The notes under the pieces were generated by a model. The model searched no databases, was not told where the DNA came from, and saw only the letters and a list, made by a program, of their open reading frames with translations. The position numbers and the translations under genes were made by a program. Below, piece after piece: positions 7,906-15,785 of a stretch of DNA of 36,255 nucleotides (position 1 is the stretch's first letter; each line of letters begins with the position of its first letter). This stretch comes from Desulfobacteraceae bacterium (GTDB taxonomy: Bacteria > Desulfobacterota > Desulfobacteria > Desulfobacterales > Desulfosarcinaceae): assembly GCA_027068085.1 (NCBI GenBank), contig JAMOUQ010000031.1, positions 1 through 36,255 of the forward strand. The letters run 5' to 3'.

Positions 7906-8301
7906 TCATTGACGGTCCAAAGGCCATAGCCCTTTTTCTTCCAGCACCCGGCGCAAAACCTTCAGGGCCTGATTGACGGTGGGTATCCCGGCATAGGTAA
8001 AGGTCTGAAAGACGGCTTCGGCCACCTGCAAAGGCTCACAGCCCACGTTGAGAGCGGCCTTGATGTGCAGTTCCAGCTCCTCGGTGCGTCCCAGGACGGT
8101 GAGCACGGCCACGGTGACCAGCTGCCTGGTGGTATGGGGTATTCGCTCCCGGGCGTACATTCTGCCGGTGATAAACAGGGAAAGCTCCCTGGCAAGTTCA
8201 GGATCGAAAGCCTTCCACAGATCATACGGTTTTTCGCCGCTGACTCCCTTGAAATAGAGGGCCGCCGTCTGCCGGGTCTTTTCTTTGATATCTTCTGCCA
8301 A
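7906..8301 (-). CDS. Carboxymuconolactone decarboxylase-family protein
   Basis: A 131-residue all-helical protein of the CMD/AhpD-like superfamily, recognised by RQLVTVAVLTVLG followed by ELELHIKAALNVG (Glu77, His79) and the AEAVFQTFTYAGIPTVNQAL repeat. The CxxC pair of peroxidase-type AhpD proteins is missing, so thiol peroxidase activity is unlikely. Start: a TTG at 8301 with GGAGGAG nine bases upstream gives MAEDIKEK; the only longer options are further TTG codons without a comparable ribosome site. It sits between the glutaryl-CoA dehydrogenase (56 bp upstream) and gcdA (96 bp downstream) in one operon. Its reaction is unknown; a lactone or CoA-ester side step in the pathway is conceivable but unsupported. 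Confidence 0.85.
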   Translation of the reverse strand: MAEDIKEKTRQTAALYFKGVSGEKPYDLWKAFDPELARELSLFITGRMYARERIPHTTRQLVTVAVLTVLGRTEELELHIKAALNVGCEPLQVAEAVFQTFTYAGIPTVNQALKVLRRVLEEKGLWPLDRQ

Positions 8302-8357
8302 GACTGTGTCTCCTCCGCTATGGTTGCAGGCACTCAGGCCGCAGGGCAACCCGCGCC

Positions 8358-9521
8358 TTAACGGTTGGCCTTGCGGTAACCGAGCTGGTCAAGGGCTATG
8401 ATCCACTTGCAGATATTGGCCGATCCTTCCACCATGAAGTAGGTGGGTGTATCGCGATAGTAACGGGCCACGGGATATTCGGTGCTGTAACCGTAAGCCC
8501 CCAGAATACGCATGGCGTAATTGGCGCACTTGGTTACGGCTTCTCCGGCAAAGTACTTGGCGATGGCCACGTCACGCCCGTTGTTCAACCTGCCCTGGTC
8601 CTTGGCCCAGGCGGCCTTGTACACCAGCAGGCGGGCGGCTTCCACGTCGGTTGCCATCTGGGCGACCATGTCCTGATTCATCTGGAACTGGCCGATGGGT
8701 TTTCCGAACTGCTTGCGGTCGTTGCAGTACTTGGTTACCACATCCAGGCAGGCCTGGGCCACGCCCACCGCTCCGGCGGCCGCCGAAAGCCTGGTCTGGT
8801 TCAGGGAACTGAAAACGATCCTGGCCCCGTCACCGGGCTTGCCCAGAATATTTTCCTTGGGAACCTTTACGTTGTCCAGAAAAACCTCACCCGTGGGTGA
8901 TGAAAAGGAGCCCATCTTGTCCAGGCGGGTGGTCTTTACACCTTCAAAATTCTTGGGCTCGATCACAAAGGCCGACAGGCCCTTGCTTCCGGCCGACTTG
9001 TCGGTATAGGCGTAGTATATAAGCACGTCGGCGATATCGGCATTGGATATCCAGGTCTTGGAACCGTTCAGCAGCCAGTGGTCGCCCTTGTCTTCGGCAG
9101 TGGACTCCATCGCCATCACGTCGGAACCGGCATTGGGCTCGGTGATGCCGAAGCCGCCGATCAGGTCGGCGCTGCACAGGCCGGGAATATATTTTTTCTT
9201 AACTTCCTCGCTGCCGTATCTGTAGATGGTGAAAGCGCATCCGAGAACCTGCATGTTGACCTGAACCCTCAGGGAGCTGTGGGCCCTGGCGATCTCTTCG
9301 GTCACGATCATGGCCGCCAGCCATCCCATGTCTTCCCCGCCGTATTCCTCCGGTATTACCGTGCCGAAAAAACCCAGCTCTCCCATGGGCTTGATGGCTT
9401 CTTTGTAGGGGAAGTAGTGCTCGTTGTCCCACTGGTCGGCATTGGGCGCGATTTTCTTGCTGGCGAATTCTCGAACGGCCTTGCGGAGCATCTCGAGCTC
9501 CTTGGAAAGTGCAAAATCCAT
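8358..9521 (-). CDS. Glutaryl-CoA dehydrogenase, non-decarboxylating type
   Basis: A 387-residue FAD acyl-CoA dehydrogenase. It is very close to my memory of the crystallised Desulfococcus multivorans enzyme, sharing FADQWDNE-like, MGELGFFGTVIPEEYGG, LNGSKTWISNA and RILGAYGYSTEYPVAR blocks. Catalytic Glu365 follows Val364; published structural work names a Tyr-to-Val exchange at this position as the mark of enzymes that stop at glutaconyl-CoA. Arg85 in SSLRVQ would hold the distal carboxylate. Expected reaction: glutaryl-CoA to glutaconyl-CoA, electrons probably to ETF. The ATG at 9521 has AAGGAGGA just upstream; a TTG extension at 9563 is rejected. It is the first gene of the gdh-cmd-gcdA operon. 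No symbol is settled for this type, so none is given. Confidence 0.92.
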   Translation of the reverse strand: MDFALSKELEMLRKAVREFASKKIAPNADQWDNEHYFPYKEAIKPMGELGFFGTVIPEEYGGEDMGWLAAMIVTEEIARAHSSLRVQVNMQVLGCAFTIYRYGSEEVKKKYIPGLCSADLIGGFGITEPNAGSDVMAMESTAEDKGDHWLLNGSKTWISNADIADVLIYYAYTDKSAGSKGLSAFVIEPKNFEGVKTTRLDKMGSFSSPTGEVFLDNVKVPKENILGKPGDGARIVFSSLNQTRLSAAAGAVGVAQACLDVVTKYCNDRKQFGKPIGQFQMNQDMVAQMATDVEAARLLVYKAAWAKDQGRLNNGRDVAIAKYFAGEAVTKCANYAMRILGAYGYSTEYPVARYYRDTPTYFMVEGSANICKWIIALDQLGYRKANR

Positions 9522-9625
9522 GGGTCCTCCTTCGATCTGGGTACAATATTCTCCCGAAGGCAATATTTATCTAAAATAGCTGGGGATTATCGCTCCGGGA
9601 AAGGGCTGGTACTAGCTATATTGTA

Positions 9626-9654
9626 TCTATAGTGTATTCATTCAGGCGTGTCAA
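9626..9654 (-). promoter_or_regulatory. Putative promoter of the gdh-cmd-gcdA operon
   Basis: On the minus strand TTGACA (9654-9649, perfect -35), a 17-bp spacer, then TATAGA (9631-9626, four of six). Predicted transcription starts near 9619, leaving a leader of about 100 nt before the ATG at 9521. The candidate IclR site at 9733-9751 lies about 80 bp upstream of the -35, a position that fits activation better than repression. Confidence 0.55.
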
Positions 9655-9732
9655 ACATCAAAACGGTGCTCCACCTGCTGAACCGGTTCCGCCATACGCT
9701 ACTTTCACCTCGATCTTTTAATTGATCAAATA

Positions 9733-9751
9733 TGTTTCATTATACGAAACA
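9733..9751. promoter_or_regulatory. Candidate IclR operator, site 1
   Basis: Imperfect palindrome with arms TGTTTC and GAAACA around 7 bp; read on the minus strand it is TGTTTCGTATAATGAAACA. It agrees with site 2 (9924-9942) at 15 of 19 positions. The TGAAACA half-site resembles those of IclR-family regulators such as KdgR. Confidence 0.55.
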
Positions 9752-9874
9752 AACGTTTTGTTTTTCTAACAGCGGATCCCTGGTCTTGTCAACCGGTTTC
9801 CGTCTCCCTGCCCCATCTTGGCCCGTATGGGGAAAACGATCCCTCCGGGTTTTGACATCCGGCGAGCAAAGCGG

Positions 9875-9904
9875 TTGACACATACCGGCCCTGGATGGCA
9901 TAAG
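9875..9904 (+). promoter_or_regulatory. Putative promoter of the iclR-gct-MFS operon
   Basis: TTGACA (9875-9880, perfect), an 18-bp spacer, then CATAAG (9899-9904, four of six). Transcription would begin near 9911, only about 24 nt before the iclR ATG, placing operator site 2 just after the transcription start. A second TTGACA at 9852-9857 has no good partner. Confidence 0.45.
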
Positions 9905-9923
9905 TTTTAATTATTTAAAACAT

Positions 9924-9942
9924 CGTTTTGCATTATGAAACA
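9924..9942. promoter_or_regulatory. Candidate IclR operator, site 2, overlapping the iclR start codon
   Basis: CGTTTTGCATTATGAAACA, imperfectly symmetric and 15/19 identical to site 1. The iclR ATG is bases 9935-9937, inside the site. Binding here would block initiation or early elongation, a simple autorepression arrangement. Confidence 0.5.
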
Positions 9943-10714
9943 AAACCTGACATCCATCGAAAAAGCGATCCGGGTGTTGCTGGCATTCGACCAGCGCCAT
10001 CCAAGCTGGGGAGTCCGCCGGCTCAGCGAGCACCTGGGCTTCAGCGCGGCAACCGTTCAAAGGATCCTCAGCACTTTCAAGGATTACCACCTGGTGGATC
10101 AGGATACCGCCACACGCCAGTACCGCCTGGGGGCCGCCTTCTATCATTTCATCCAGACCCTGCAGCAGTCTTACCCCATAACCAGGGTGGCGCCCGAATT
10201 CATGCGCCGGCTGGCGCTGAAAACAGGTGAGACCGTCCATCTCAATGTCATCGAAGACCAAAGCCGGGTATGTATCGACGCAGTGGAATCCAACCAGGCC
10301 CTCAAGGCCAGCATGCCGGTCGGCAGCCGCTCCCCCCTTTACGCCGGAGCCTCCTCCAAGTGTCTGCTGGCATTTTCAGAACCGGCCTTCAGGAAGACCT
10401 ACCTGGAAAATACCAGGCTTGTCCCCATCACCGCCAACACGATCGTCGATAAAAACAAGCTGCGGTCAGAACTGAAAATGATCCGCAACCGGGGATACTC
10501 GCAAAGCCTGGCCGAGCGGAATCCCGGCCTGGGTTCCCTGAGCACGCCGGTTTTCAATCACCAGGGTGCCCTGCTGGCCGCCCTCAGTCTTGCCATCCCG
10601 GAAATAAGGTTCCGGGATCGGGATCACAGAAAATTCTGCCTGGCAGAGGTCATCGCCACGGCCAGGCGCATATCCCAGTACATGGGTTTCAGAACCGGGG
10701 AGGAAAGTTCATGA
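9935..10714 (+). CDS. IclR-family transcriptional regulator
   Basis: A 259-residue regulator with an N-terminal winged helix-turn-helix (about residues 8-65; SIEKAIRVLLAF start and LSEHLGFSAATVQRIL recognition region) and a C-terminal effector domain (about 80-250) with the typical GETVHLNVIEDQSRVCIDAVES and LAERNPGLGSLSTPVFNHQG blocks. IclR proteins commonly sense organic acids or aromatic intermediates and control adjacent catabolic genes. The ATG at 9935 gives the usual short lead before the HTH, but no Shine-Dalgarno sequence is visible in front of it. Its stop overlaps gctA in an ATGA. Divergent placement against gdh-gcdA and the paired palindromes suggest control of both operons, probably in response to glutarate, glutaconate or their CoA esters. 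Confidence 0.93.
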   Translation: MKQNLTSIEKAIRVLLAFDQRHPSWGVRRLSEHLGFSAATVQRILSTFKDYHLVDQDTATRQYRLGAAFYHFIQTLQQSYPITRVAPEFMRRLALKTGETVHLNVIEDQSRVCIDAVESNQALKASMPVGSRSPLYAGASSKCLLAFSEPAFRKTYLENTRLVPITANTIVDKNKLRSELKMIRNRGYSQSLAERNPGLGSLSTPVFNHQGALLAALSLAIPEIRFRDRDHRKFCLAEVIATARRISQYMGFRTGEESS

Positions 10715-11688
10715 ACCAACCCAGCGACAAGCTGATGTCCCTGAAGGATGCCATCGAACGTTTCGTTGCGGACAGGGCCCACATCTCCATAGGGGGTTTT
10801 ACCATCAACCGCAACCCCATGGCCGCAGTGTACGAAATCATCCGTCAGAAAAAACGCAACCTTCATCTCTACGCCCATTCAAACGGACAGGCAGTGGACG
10901 AGCTGGTGGGCGGCGGCTGTGTATCAAGACTCGAGATAGCCTACGCCGGCAGCGGGCGCTTTGCCCCCACCTGCATCAGGTTCCGCAAGGCCGTCGAACA
11001 GGGCCGGCTCCAGGTGGAGGACTATTCCAATTACCAGATGACCCTGAGATTCATGGCCGGCGCCATGGGTGTGCCGTTTCTGCCGTGCCGTTCCGGCCTG
11101 GCGACCGATATAGCCAACACGTGGGGCTTTCCTGCCTCCCTGCGTCAGAGCGACCCCAAACTGCCGGATCACAAGCTGGTTGTAACCGAAAACCCGTTCG
11201 GGACCTGGTGCGATACCACCAAGGTGGTACTGGTGCCGGCCATCGTGCCCGATGTTACCATCCTCCACGTCCAGGAGGCAGACAGTCATGGGCTGGTTCG
11301 TATCGAGGGGCTTACTTTCGCCGACATCGAACAGGCCAAGGCGGCCCGCAGGCTGATAGTGACCTGTGAAAAACTGGTGGAAACCGGCCGCCTCAAGCAA
11401 AGGCCCGATGCCAACCAGCTGCCGCCTTTCTGTGTCGACGCGGTTGTCCATGTCCCCTGGGGAGCCTATCCCACCGCCTGCTACCGGCACTACGACTACG
11501 ACCCTGTTTTTCTCAACCGCTACAAGCAGGAGGCCGCCGGGGATGAATCCTACCGGCAGTACCTCGAGGACTGGATCTTTTCCCACAAGGATCACAAGGC
11601 AATGATGGACAGCATCGACAAGGACCGGCTGGCGTCAATCACGGCCGACGGGCGTACCGGCTATGCCAGCGGACTGGAACGCCGCTGA
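10711..11688 (+). CDS. gctA: CoA-transferase alpha subunit, glutaconate CoA-transferase type
   Basis: A 325-residue family I CoA-transferase alpha subunit. It resembles A. fermentans GctA from its first residues (MSLKDAIERFV, then ISIGGFTINRNPMAAVYEIIRQ) through PFLPCRSGLATD, CVDAVVHVPWGAYPTACY and the YDYDPVFLNRY block; that protein is about 320 residues. With the beta subunit it moves CoA from acetyl-CoA or another donor to a free dicarboxylate such as glutaconate or glutarate in the cytoplasm. GGGGAGG stands at 10697-10703 and the start overlaps iclR by 4 bp. Related transferases acting on 3-oxoadipate or other acids are alternatives; the nearby gdh and gcdA favour a C5-dicarboxylate. Confidence 0.87.
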   Translation: MNQPSDKLMSLKDAIERFVADRAHISIGGFTINRNPMAAVYEIIRQKKRNLHLYAHSNGQAVDELVGGGCVSRLEIAYAGSGRFAPTCIRFRKAVEQGRLQVEDYSNYQMTLRFMAGAMGVPFLPCRSGLATDIANTWGFPASLRQSDPKLPDHKLVVTENPFGTWCDTTKVVLVPAIVPDVTILHVQEADSHGLVRIEGLTFADIEQAKAARRLIVTCEKLVETGRLKQRPDANQLPPFCVDAVVHVPWGAYPTACYRHYDYDPVFLNRYKQEAAGDESYRQYLEDWIFSHKDHKAMMDSIDKDRLASITADGRTGYASGLERR

Positions 11689-11716
11689 CCACACCAGGAA
11701 GCAGGAGGATGACAAA

Positions 11717-12484
11717 ATGCCCGACTACACCCTAAAGGAAATGATGGCCATTGCCGCAGCCAGGGAAATAAAAGATGGTGACATCGTGTTTTGCGGAACC
11801 GGCATATCCATGCTGGCCGCCATGGCAGCCAAACACATCAGCGCTCCCGACAGCACCATCTTTTTCGAAACCGGAGCCATCGATTCCCTCCTGGAAGAAG
11901 TGCCCCTGGCCGTGGCGGATCCCCGGGTCATGTACTACACCGCCGTCAACGGCAGCCTGGCGGATGCTTTCGCCTTCATGCAGAACCGGCGGACCGGCGC
12001 GCACGTGGTGGGCATAATGGGGGCCGCCCAGATCGACCCTTACGGCAATCTCAACTCTACCGTCATCGGAGATTACCACCACCCCCGGGTACGTTTTTCA
12101 GGCAGCGGGGGAGCCTGCGACGTGGCCTCTTTCGTGGACCGCACCATAATCTTCATGCAGCAGCAAAAGCGCAAGTTCGTCCCCAGGCTGGATTACCTGA
12201 CAAGTCCCGGCTGGCTGGGTGGAGACGACAGCCGGACCGCGGCCGGGCTGGCTGCCGGGGGACCGGCGGCGGTAATCACGAACATGGCCGTTTTCCGTTT
12301 CGACGATAAGACCCGGCGGATGTATCTGGATGCGGTCTATCCGGGGATAGACCCCCGTCAGGTACTGGATCAAATGGGATTCGAGGTCGACACGGACCGG
12401 GCGCAGACTTTTCAGCCGCCGACAAAGAGAGAACTTGAAATCCTGCGGACCGAATGTGATCCGCAACGCCTCATTCTGGGATAA
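11717..12484 (+). CDS. gctB: CoA-transferase beta subunit, glutaconate CoA-transferase type
   Basis: A 255-residue partner of the preceding gene, in this family the subunit that carries the catalytic glutamate forming the glutamyl-CoA thioester. Here it is Glu51 in FFETGAID, aligning with VESGLMD (Glu54) of A. fermentans GctB. The block from AAQIDPYGNLNS through GDYHHPRVRFSGSGG and later LTSPGW is also shared. The ATG at 11717 is chosen because AGGAGG lies at 11703-11708; an in-frame upstream ATG extension would overlap gctA and lacks a ribosome site. It is followed after only 2 bp by the MFS gene. Confidence 0.88.
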   Translation: MPDYTLKEMMAIAAAREIKDGDIVFCGTGISMLAAMAAKHISAPDSTIFFETGAIDSLLEEVPLAVADPRVMYYTAVNGSLADAFAFMQNRRTGAHVVGIMGAAQIDPYGNLNSTVIGDYHHPRVRFSGSGGACDVASFVDRTIIFMQQQKRKFVPRLDYLTSPGWLGGDDSRTAAGLAAGGPAAVITNMAVFRFDDKTRRMYLDAVYPGIDPRQVLDQMGFEVDTDRAQTFQPPTKRELEILRTECDPQRLILG

Positions 12485-12486
12485 CC

Positions 12487-13755
12487 ATGGACCTGACCAC
12501 GCGCCGCCCGTGGGTGGTATTCATCATTACCTGCCAGCTCTTTGTCCTGTCCCAGTTCTACAGGTCTTCGGTGGCCGTCATCAGCCCCTGGCTGATAGAA
12601 GAACTGTCCCTCCGGGCGTCCCAGCTGGGCGCCATGTCGGCCGCCTTCTTTTACAGTTTTTCGGCAACCCAGATTCCCATCGGTATTTTGCTCGACCGGG
12701 TGGGAGCCCGCCGGTCCATGACCATCCTGTCTTTGCTGGCGGTTGCCGGTTCGCTGATCTTTGCCTGGTCCGATTCTTATCCGGGATTGGTTGCCGGCCG
12801 GGTCTTGCTCGGTGTGGGCATGGCCTGTAACCTAATGGGCACTTTGAAACTGCTGACGGTCTGGTTCCCGCCCGACCGCTTCGCCACCCTGACCACTCTG
12901 GTGGTCTCCATCGGAACGGCGGGCAACCTCCTGGCCTCCACTCCCCTGGTGCTTCTTTCCCAGGCCGCGGGCTGGAGAATGACCTTCGTTCTGTTTGCCG
13001 CCATCAACCTTGCTCTGACCATTCTGTTTTTCTTCCTCGTCAGTGATCACCCTCCCGGGACCAAGCCGGACGAAGCCGGTTACGACGGTCCCAGCGTACG
13101 CCAGATCCTGGCCGGCATCGGACGCCTCATGTCCGGCAGGGACTACTGGATCATATCGCTGGCCACCTTCTGCCGTTACGGGGTTTTCGCCGCCGTTCAG
13201 GCCTTGTGGGCCGGGCCCTTCCTGATGATAGGCCTGAAGATGGACAAGGTTGTAGCCGGAAACCTCCTGCTGGTTATGAACCTGGCCCTGATAGTGGGCG
13301 GCCCGGTTTGGGGTTATATCTCGGACAAGGTCCTCGGGCGACGCAGGGAAGTCGTCATGATTGGCCTGGCCGGCCTGGCGCTCTGCCTGGCCAGCCTGGC
13401 CCTCCAGGGCAAGGACGCCAACCTGCTTGTTCTGGGATCGATTTTCGCCGGCTGCGGATTTTTCTCGAGTGCCGGCATGATAATGTACGCCCACATCAAG
13501 GAACTGGTCCCCCTTGACAAGGCCGGAGCAGCCATGACCGGAATCAACCTCTTTACCATGGCAGGGGCCGCGGTCTTTCTCCAGGGTCTGGGCCGGCTGA
13601 TGCAGCATCTTTTTCCCCAAGCCGCCATGGAGCCCAAAGCCTTCCGGACCGCTTTCATCCTTTGCGCAGCCTGCCTGGGACTGATCTTTTTCCTATACAG
13701 CCGCACCGGGGAACCGCACCGGCCCCCAGACCCCGCCCGAACACCCTCACACTGA
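12487..13755 (+). CDS. MFS transporter (probable organic-acid carrier)
   Basis: A 422-residue major facilitator protein with twelve predicted membrane helices. The loop between helices 2 and 3 carries the family motif in the form GILLDRVGARRSM (about residues 69-81), and the second half has the related GYISDKVLGRRREV (about 277-290). It begins 2 bp after gctB, so it is almost surely co-translated and likely imports or exports the CoA-transferase substrate, a dicarboxylate by inference. No strong ribosome site is visible. Its stop lies 4 bp from the stop of the convergent TRAP permease, with no terminator hairpin between them. Confidence 0.9.
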   Translation: MDLTTRRPWVVFIITCQLFVLSQFYRSSVAVISPWLIEELSLRASQLGAMSAAFFYSFSATQIPIGILLDRVGARRSMTILSLLAVAGSLIFAWSDSYPGLVAGRVLLGVGMACNLMGTLKLLTVWFPPDRFATLTTLVVSIGTAGNLLASTPLVLLSQAAGWRMTFVLFAAINLALTILFFFLVSDHPPGTKPDEAGYDGPSVRQILAGIGRLMSGRDYWIISLATFCRYGVFAAVQALWAGPFLMIGLKMDKVVAGNLLLVMNLALIVGGPVWGYISDKVLGRRREVVMIGLAGLALCLASLALQGKDANLLVLGSIFAGCGFFSSAGMIMYAHIKELVPLDKAGAAMTGINLFTMAGAAVFLQGLGRLMQHLFPQAAMEPKAFRTAFILCAACLGLIFFLYSRTGEPHRPPDPARTPSH

Positions 13756-13759
13756 TATA

Positions 13760-15760
13760 TCAGGCAGCCGCCCGGACCGGAGCACGGCCGAACTTCTGCA
13801 TGGCAACGGCTGCAACCAGCAGCGCCAGCCCGATCCCGTCGGCCCAGTAGGTCGGCCAGAACAAGCCCACGGCGGCCAGGGTGAACAGGATCGTTTCTAG
13901 CCATGTCATGGACCTGAAAAAATAGCGTTCCAGGGTCGATGCAAAAGCCACCAGCCCGAGGGTGGTGACGATCATGGTCCAGATCACCTGCCAGTGCAGC
14001 AGCTCGTAGTTTTTTCCCATTCCCAGCAGGGGCCGGTAGGCCATTATGATGGGAATGATATAGAGACCCTTGGCCAGTTTCCACGAAGTAAAGGCGGTCT
14101 GCATGGGATTTGCTCCGGCGACCCCGGCGCCGGCAAAGCTTGCCAGGCTGACCGGTGGGGTGACGTTGGCATCCTGGGAGTACCAGAAGACGATCATGTG
14201 GGCCACCAGCAGGGGCACCCCCATATCCAGCAGGGCAGGCCCTGCCAGGGTGGCCAAAACTATATAACTGGCTGTTACCGGAAGTCCCATGCCCAGCACC
14301 AGAGAAGCCGCCCCGATCAGCAGGATGGCGAAAACCTCGATGCCGAAACTCAGGTCAAGCACCAGGCTTGAAAATTTCAGCCCCATGCCGGTCAAAGTCA
14401 CCATTCCCACGATTATGCCGGCGGCGGCACAGGCCACCGATACCATGATGGCGTTCTTGGCGCCACCTTCCAGGGCCTTCAGGGTCATCCGCAGCTCTCT
14501 GGCCACCAGGCGGCCGATCCCTACCGGATGTCCCGGGCGTTCGGGCAGGCTGCGGCCGCCCGCCGCCCAGCGGATGGAGTCTGCCGCCAGGCTGGCCGCC
14601 AGGGTGCTGACCACGGCCACGAAGCCGGCCATCATGGGCGAGTAATTGGCCACCAGGACGTAGATCAGAATCCCCACCGGGATGACGAAATGCAACCCTT
14701 CCTTGATCACCTGCAACGGCCTGGGCAGGCTTTCCTTGGGCTGACCGGCCAGACCGTACTTCTGGGCCTCGAAATGGACAAACAGCAGCACGGTCATGTA
14801 ATACATCACCGCCGGCACCAGGGCCACCTTGATGATGGTCAGGTAACTGGTATTGGTGAATTCGGCCATCAAAAAAGCCCCTGCGCCCATGATAGGCGGC
14901 ATGAGCTGGCCGCCGGTGGAGGCCGCGGCCTCGATGGCACCGGCCACATGGGGCCGGTAACCGACTTTTTTCATCATCGGGATGGTAAAAGAGCCGGTGG
15001 CCACCACGTTGCCCACGGCCGAGCCGGAGACTGAACCCATGAAACCGGAGGCCACCACCGCTGTCTTGGCCGGCCCTCCTGAAAAGCGGCCCGTCAGGGC
15101 ATAGGCCAGTTCGATAAAAAACTGGCCGCCGCCGGTGACCTCGAGAAAGGCTCCGAAAAGAACGAAGACGAAGACGAAAGTGGATGCAACTCCGATGGGC
15201 AACCCGAAAATGCCTTCGGTGGTGAGCCAGAGGGTGGTGGCTATCCGTTCCAGGCTGTAGCCCTTGTGAATGATCAACTCCGGCATGTAGGGACCGAAAT
15301 AGGCATACAAAACAGCCACAACGCAAATGCCGGTCATCACCAGACCGATTACCCGGCGGCAGGCCTCCATCACCAGCAAGACACCGATGATGCTCACCAG
15401 GCGGTCGGCAAGAAGCCAGTCTCCCTGGCGTTCGAAAATTTCCGTCAGGTTGAAGCAGATATAAGCCGTGCAGTAGACCGAGGCTATCACGAGAAGCCAG
15501 TCTATCACCACCCAGATGCTGAGGCGGTCCTTGCTTGCCCCGGCAAAGGGCGGCTTCATCAGGAAGGTGAGCACCAGTATGGCTCCCAGATGAATTGCAC
15601 GCTGGATCAAAGCTGTCAGCGCGGCGATACCGGCCGTATACAACTGGTAAAGACTGAGGCAAATAGCAATTACGGTTACCAGACCCGCTGTCACCGAGGC
15701 AAGAGTTCCTGTCGCAGAAGAAGAATTATTGGCTGTGGTTGCGTTCATCTGAAATTCCAT
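13760..15760 (-). CDS. TRAP transporter fused permease (4TM/12TM, TAXI type), system 2
   Basis: A 666-residue inner-membrane protein fusing a DctQ-like N-terminal part (about residues 1-180) to a DctM-like part (about 190-610), the usual form in TAXI-type TRAP systems. DctM landmarks: SGSAVGNVVATGSFTIPMMKK, GGQLMPPIMGAGAFLMAE and ANVTPPVSLASFAGAG. A C-terminal pair of helices follows. Two starts are possible: ATG at 15760, or ATG at 15748 (MNATT), which has the better placed GGATGGA upstream; the longer one is listed. It is the last gene after lipoprotein, TAXI protein and DUF1850 protein. Substrates of TAXI systems are mostly unknown, some being glutamate or other dicarboxylates. Confidence 0.93.
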   Translation of the reverse strand: MEFQMNATTANNSSSATGTLASVTAGLVTVIAICLSLYQLYTAGIAALTALIQRAIHLGAILVLTFLMKPPFAGASKDRLSIWVVIDWLLVIASVYCTAYICFNLTEIFERQGDWLLADRLVSIIGVLLVMEACRRVIGLVMTGICVVAVLYAYFGPYMPELIIHKGYSLERIATTLWLTTEGIFGLPIGVASTFVFVFVLFGAFLEVTGGGQFFIELAYALTGRFSGGPAKTAVVASGFMGSVSGSAVGNVVATGSFTIPMMKKVGYRPHVAGAIEAAASTGGQLMPPIMGAGAFLMAEFTNTSYLTIIKVALVPAVMYYMTVLLFVHFEAQKYGLAGQPKESLPRPLQVIKEGLHFVIPVGILIYVLVANYSPMMAGFVAVVSTLAASLAADSIRWAAGGRSLPERPGHPVGIGRLVARELRMTLKALEGGAKNAIMVSVACAAAGIIVGMVTLTGMGLKFSSLVLDLSFGIEVFAILLIGAASLVLGMGLPVTASYIVLATLAGPALLDMGVPLLVAHMIVFWYSQDANVTPPVSLASFAGAGVAGANPMQTAFTSWKLAKGLYIIPIIMAYRPLLGMGKNYELLHWQVIWTMIVTTLGLVAFASTLERYFFRSMTWLETILFTLAAVGLFWPTYWADGIGLALLVAAVAMQKFGRAPVRAAA

Positions 15761-15785
15761 CCTGATCGATTTGAAAAAGTATTGA

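Larger units (their letters stand above)
9522..9934. other. 413-bp divergent control region between gdh-gcdA and iclR-gct operons
   Basis: No gene is seen. It contains a minus-strand promoter (9626-9654), a plus-strand promoter (9875-9904), a 19-bp imperfect palindrome (9733-9751) and a matching copy that runs into iclR (9924-9942). An extra half-site CGTTTTG lies at 9754-9760 and the palindrome TTGATCAA at 9722-9729. The segment 9700-9770 is clearly AT-rich. Confidence 0.7.
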
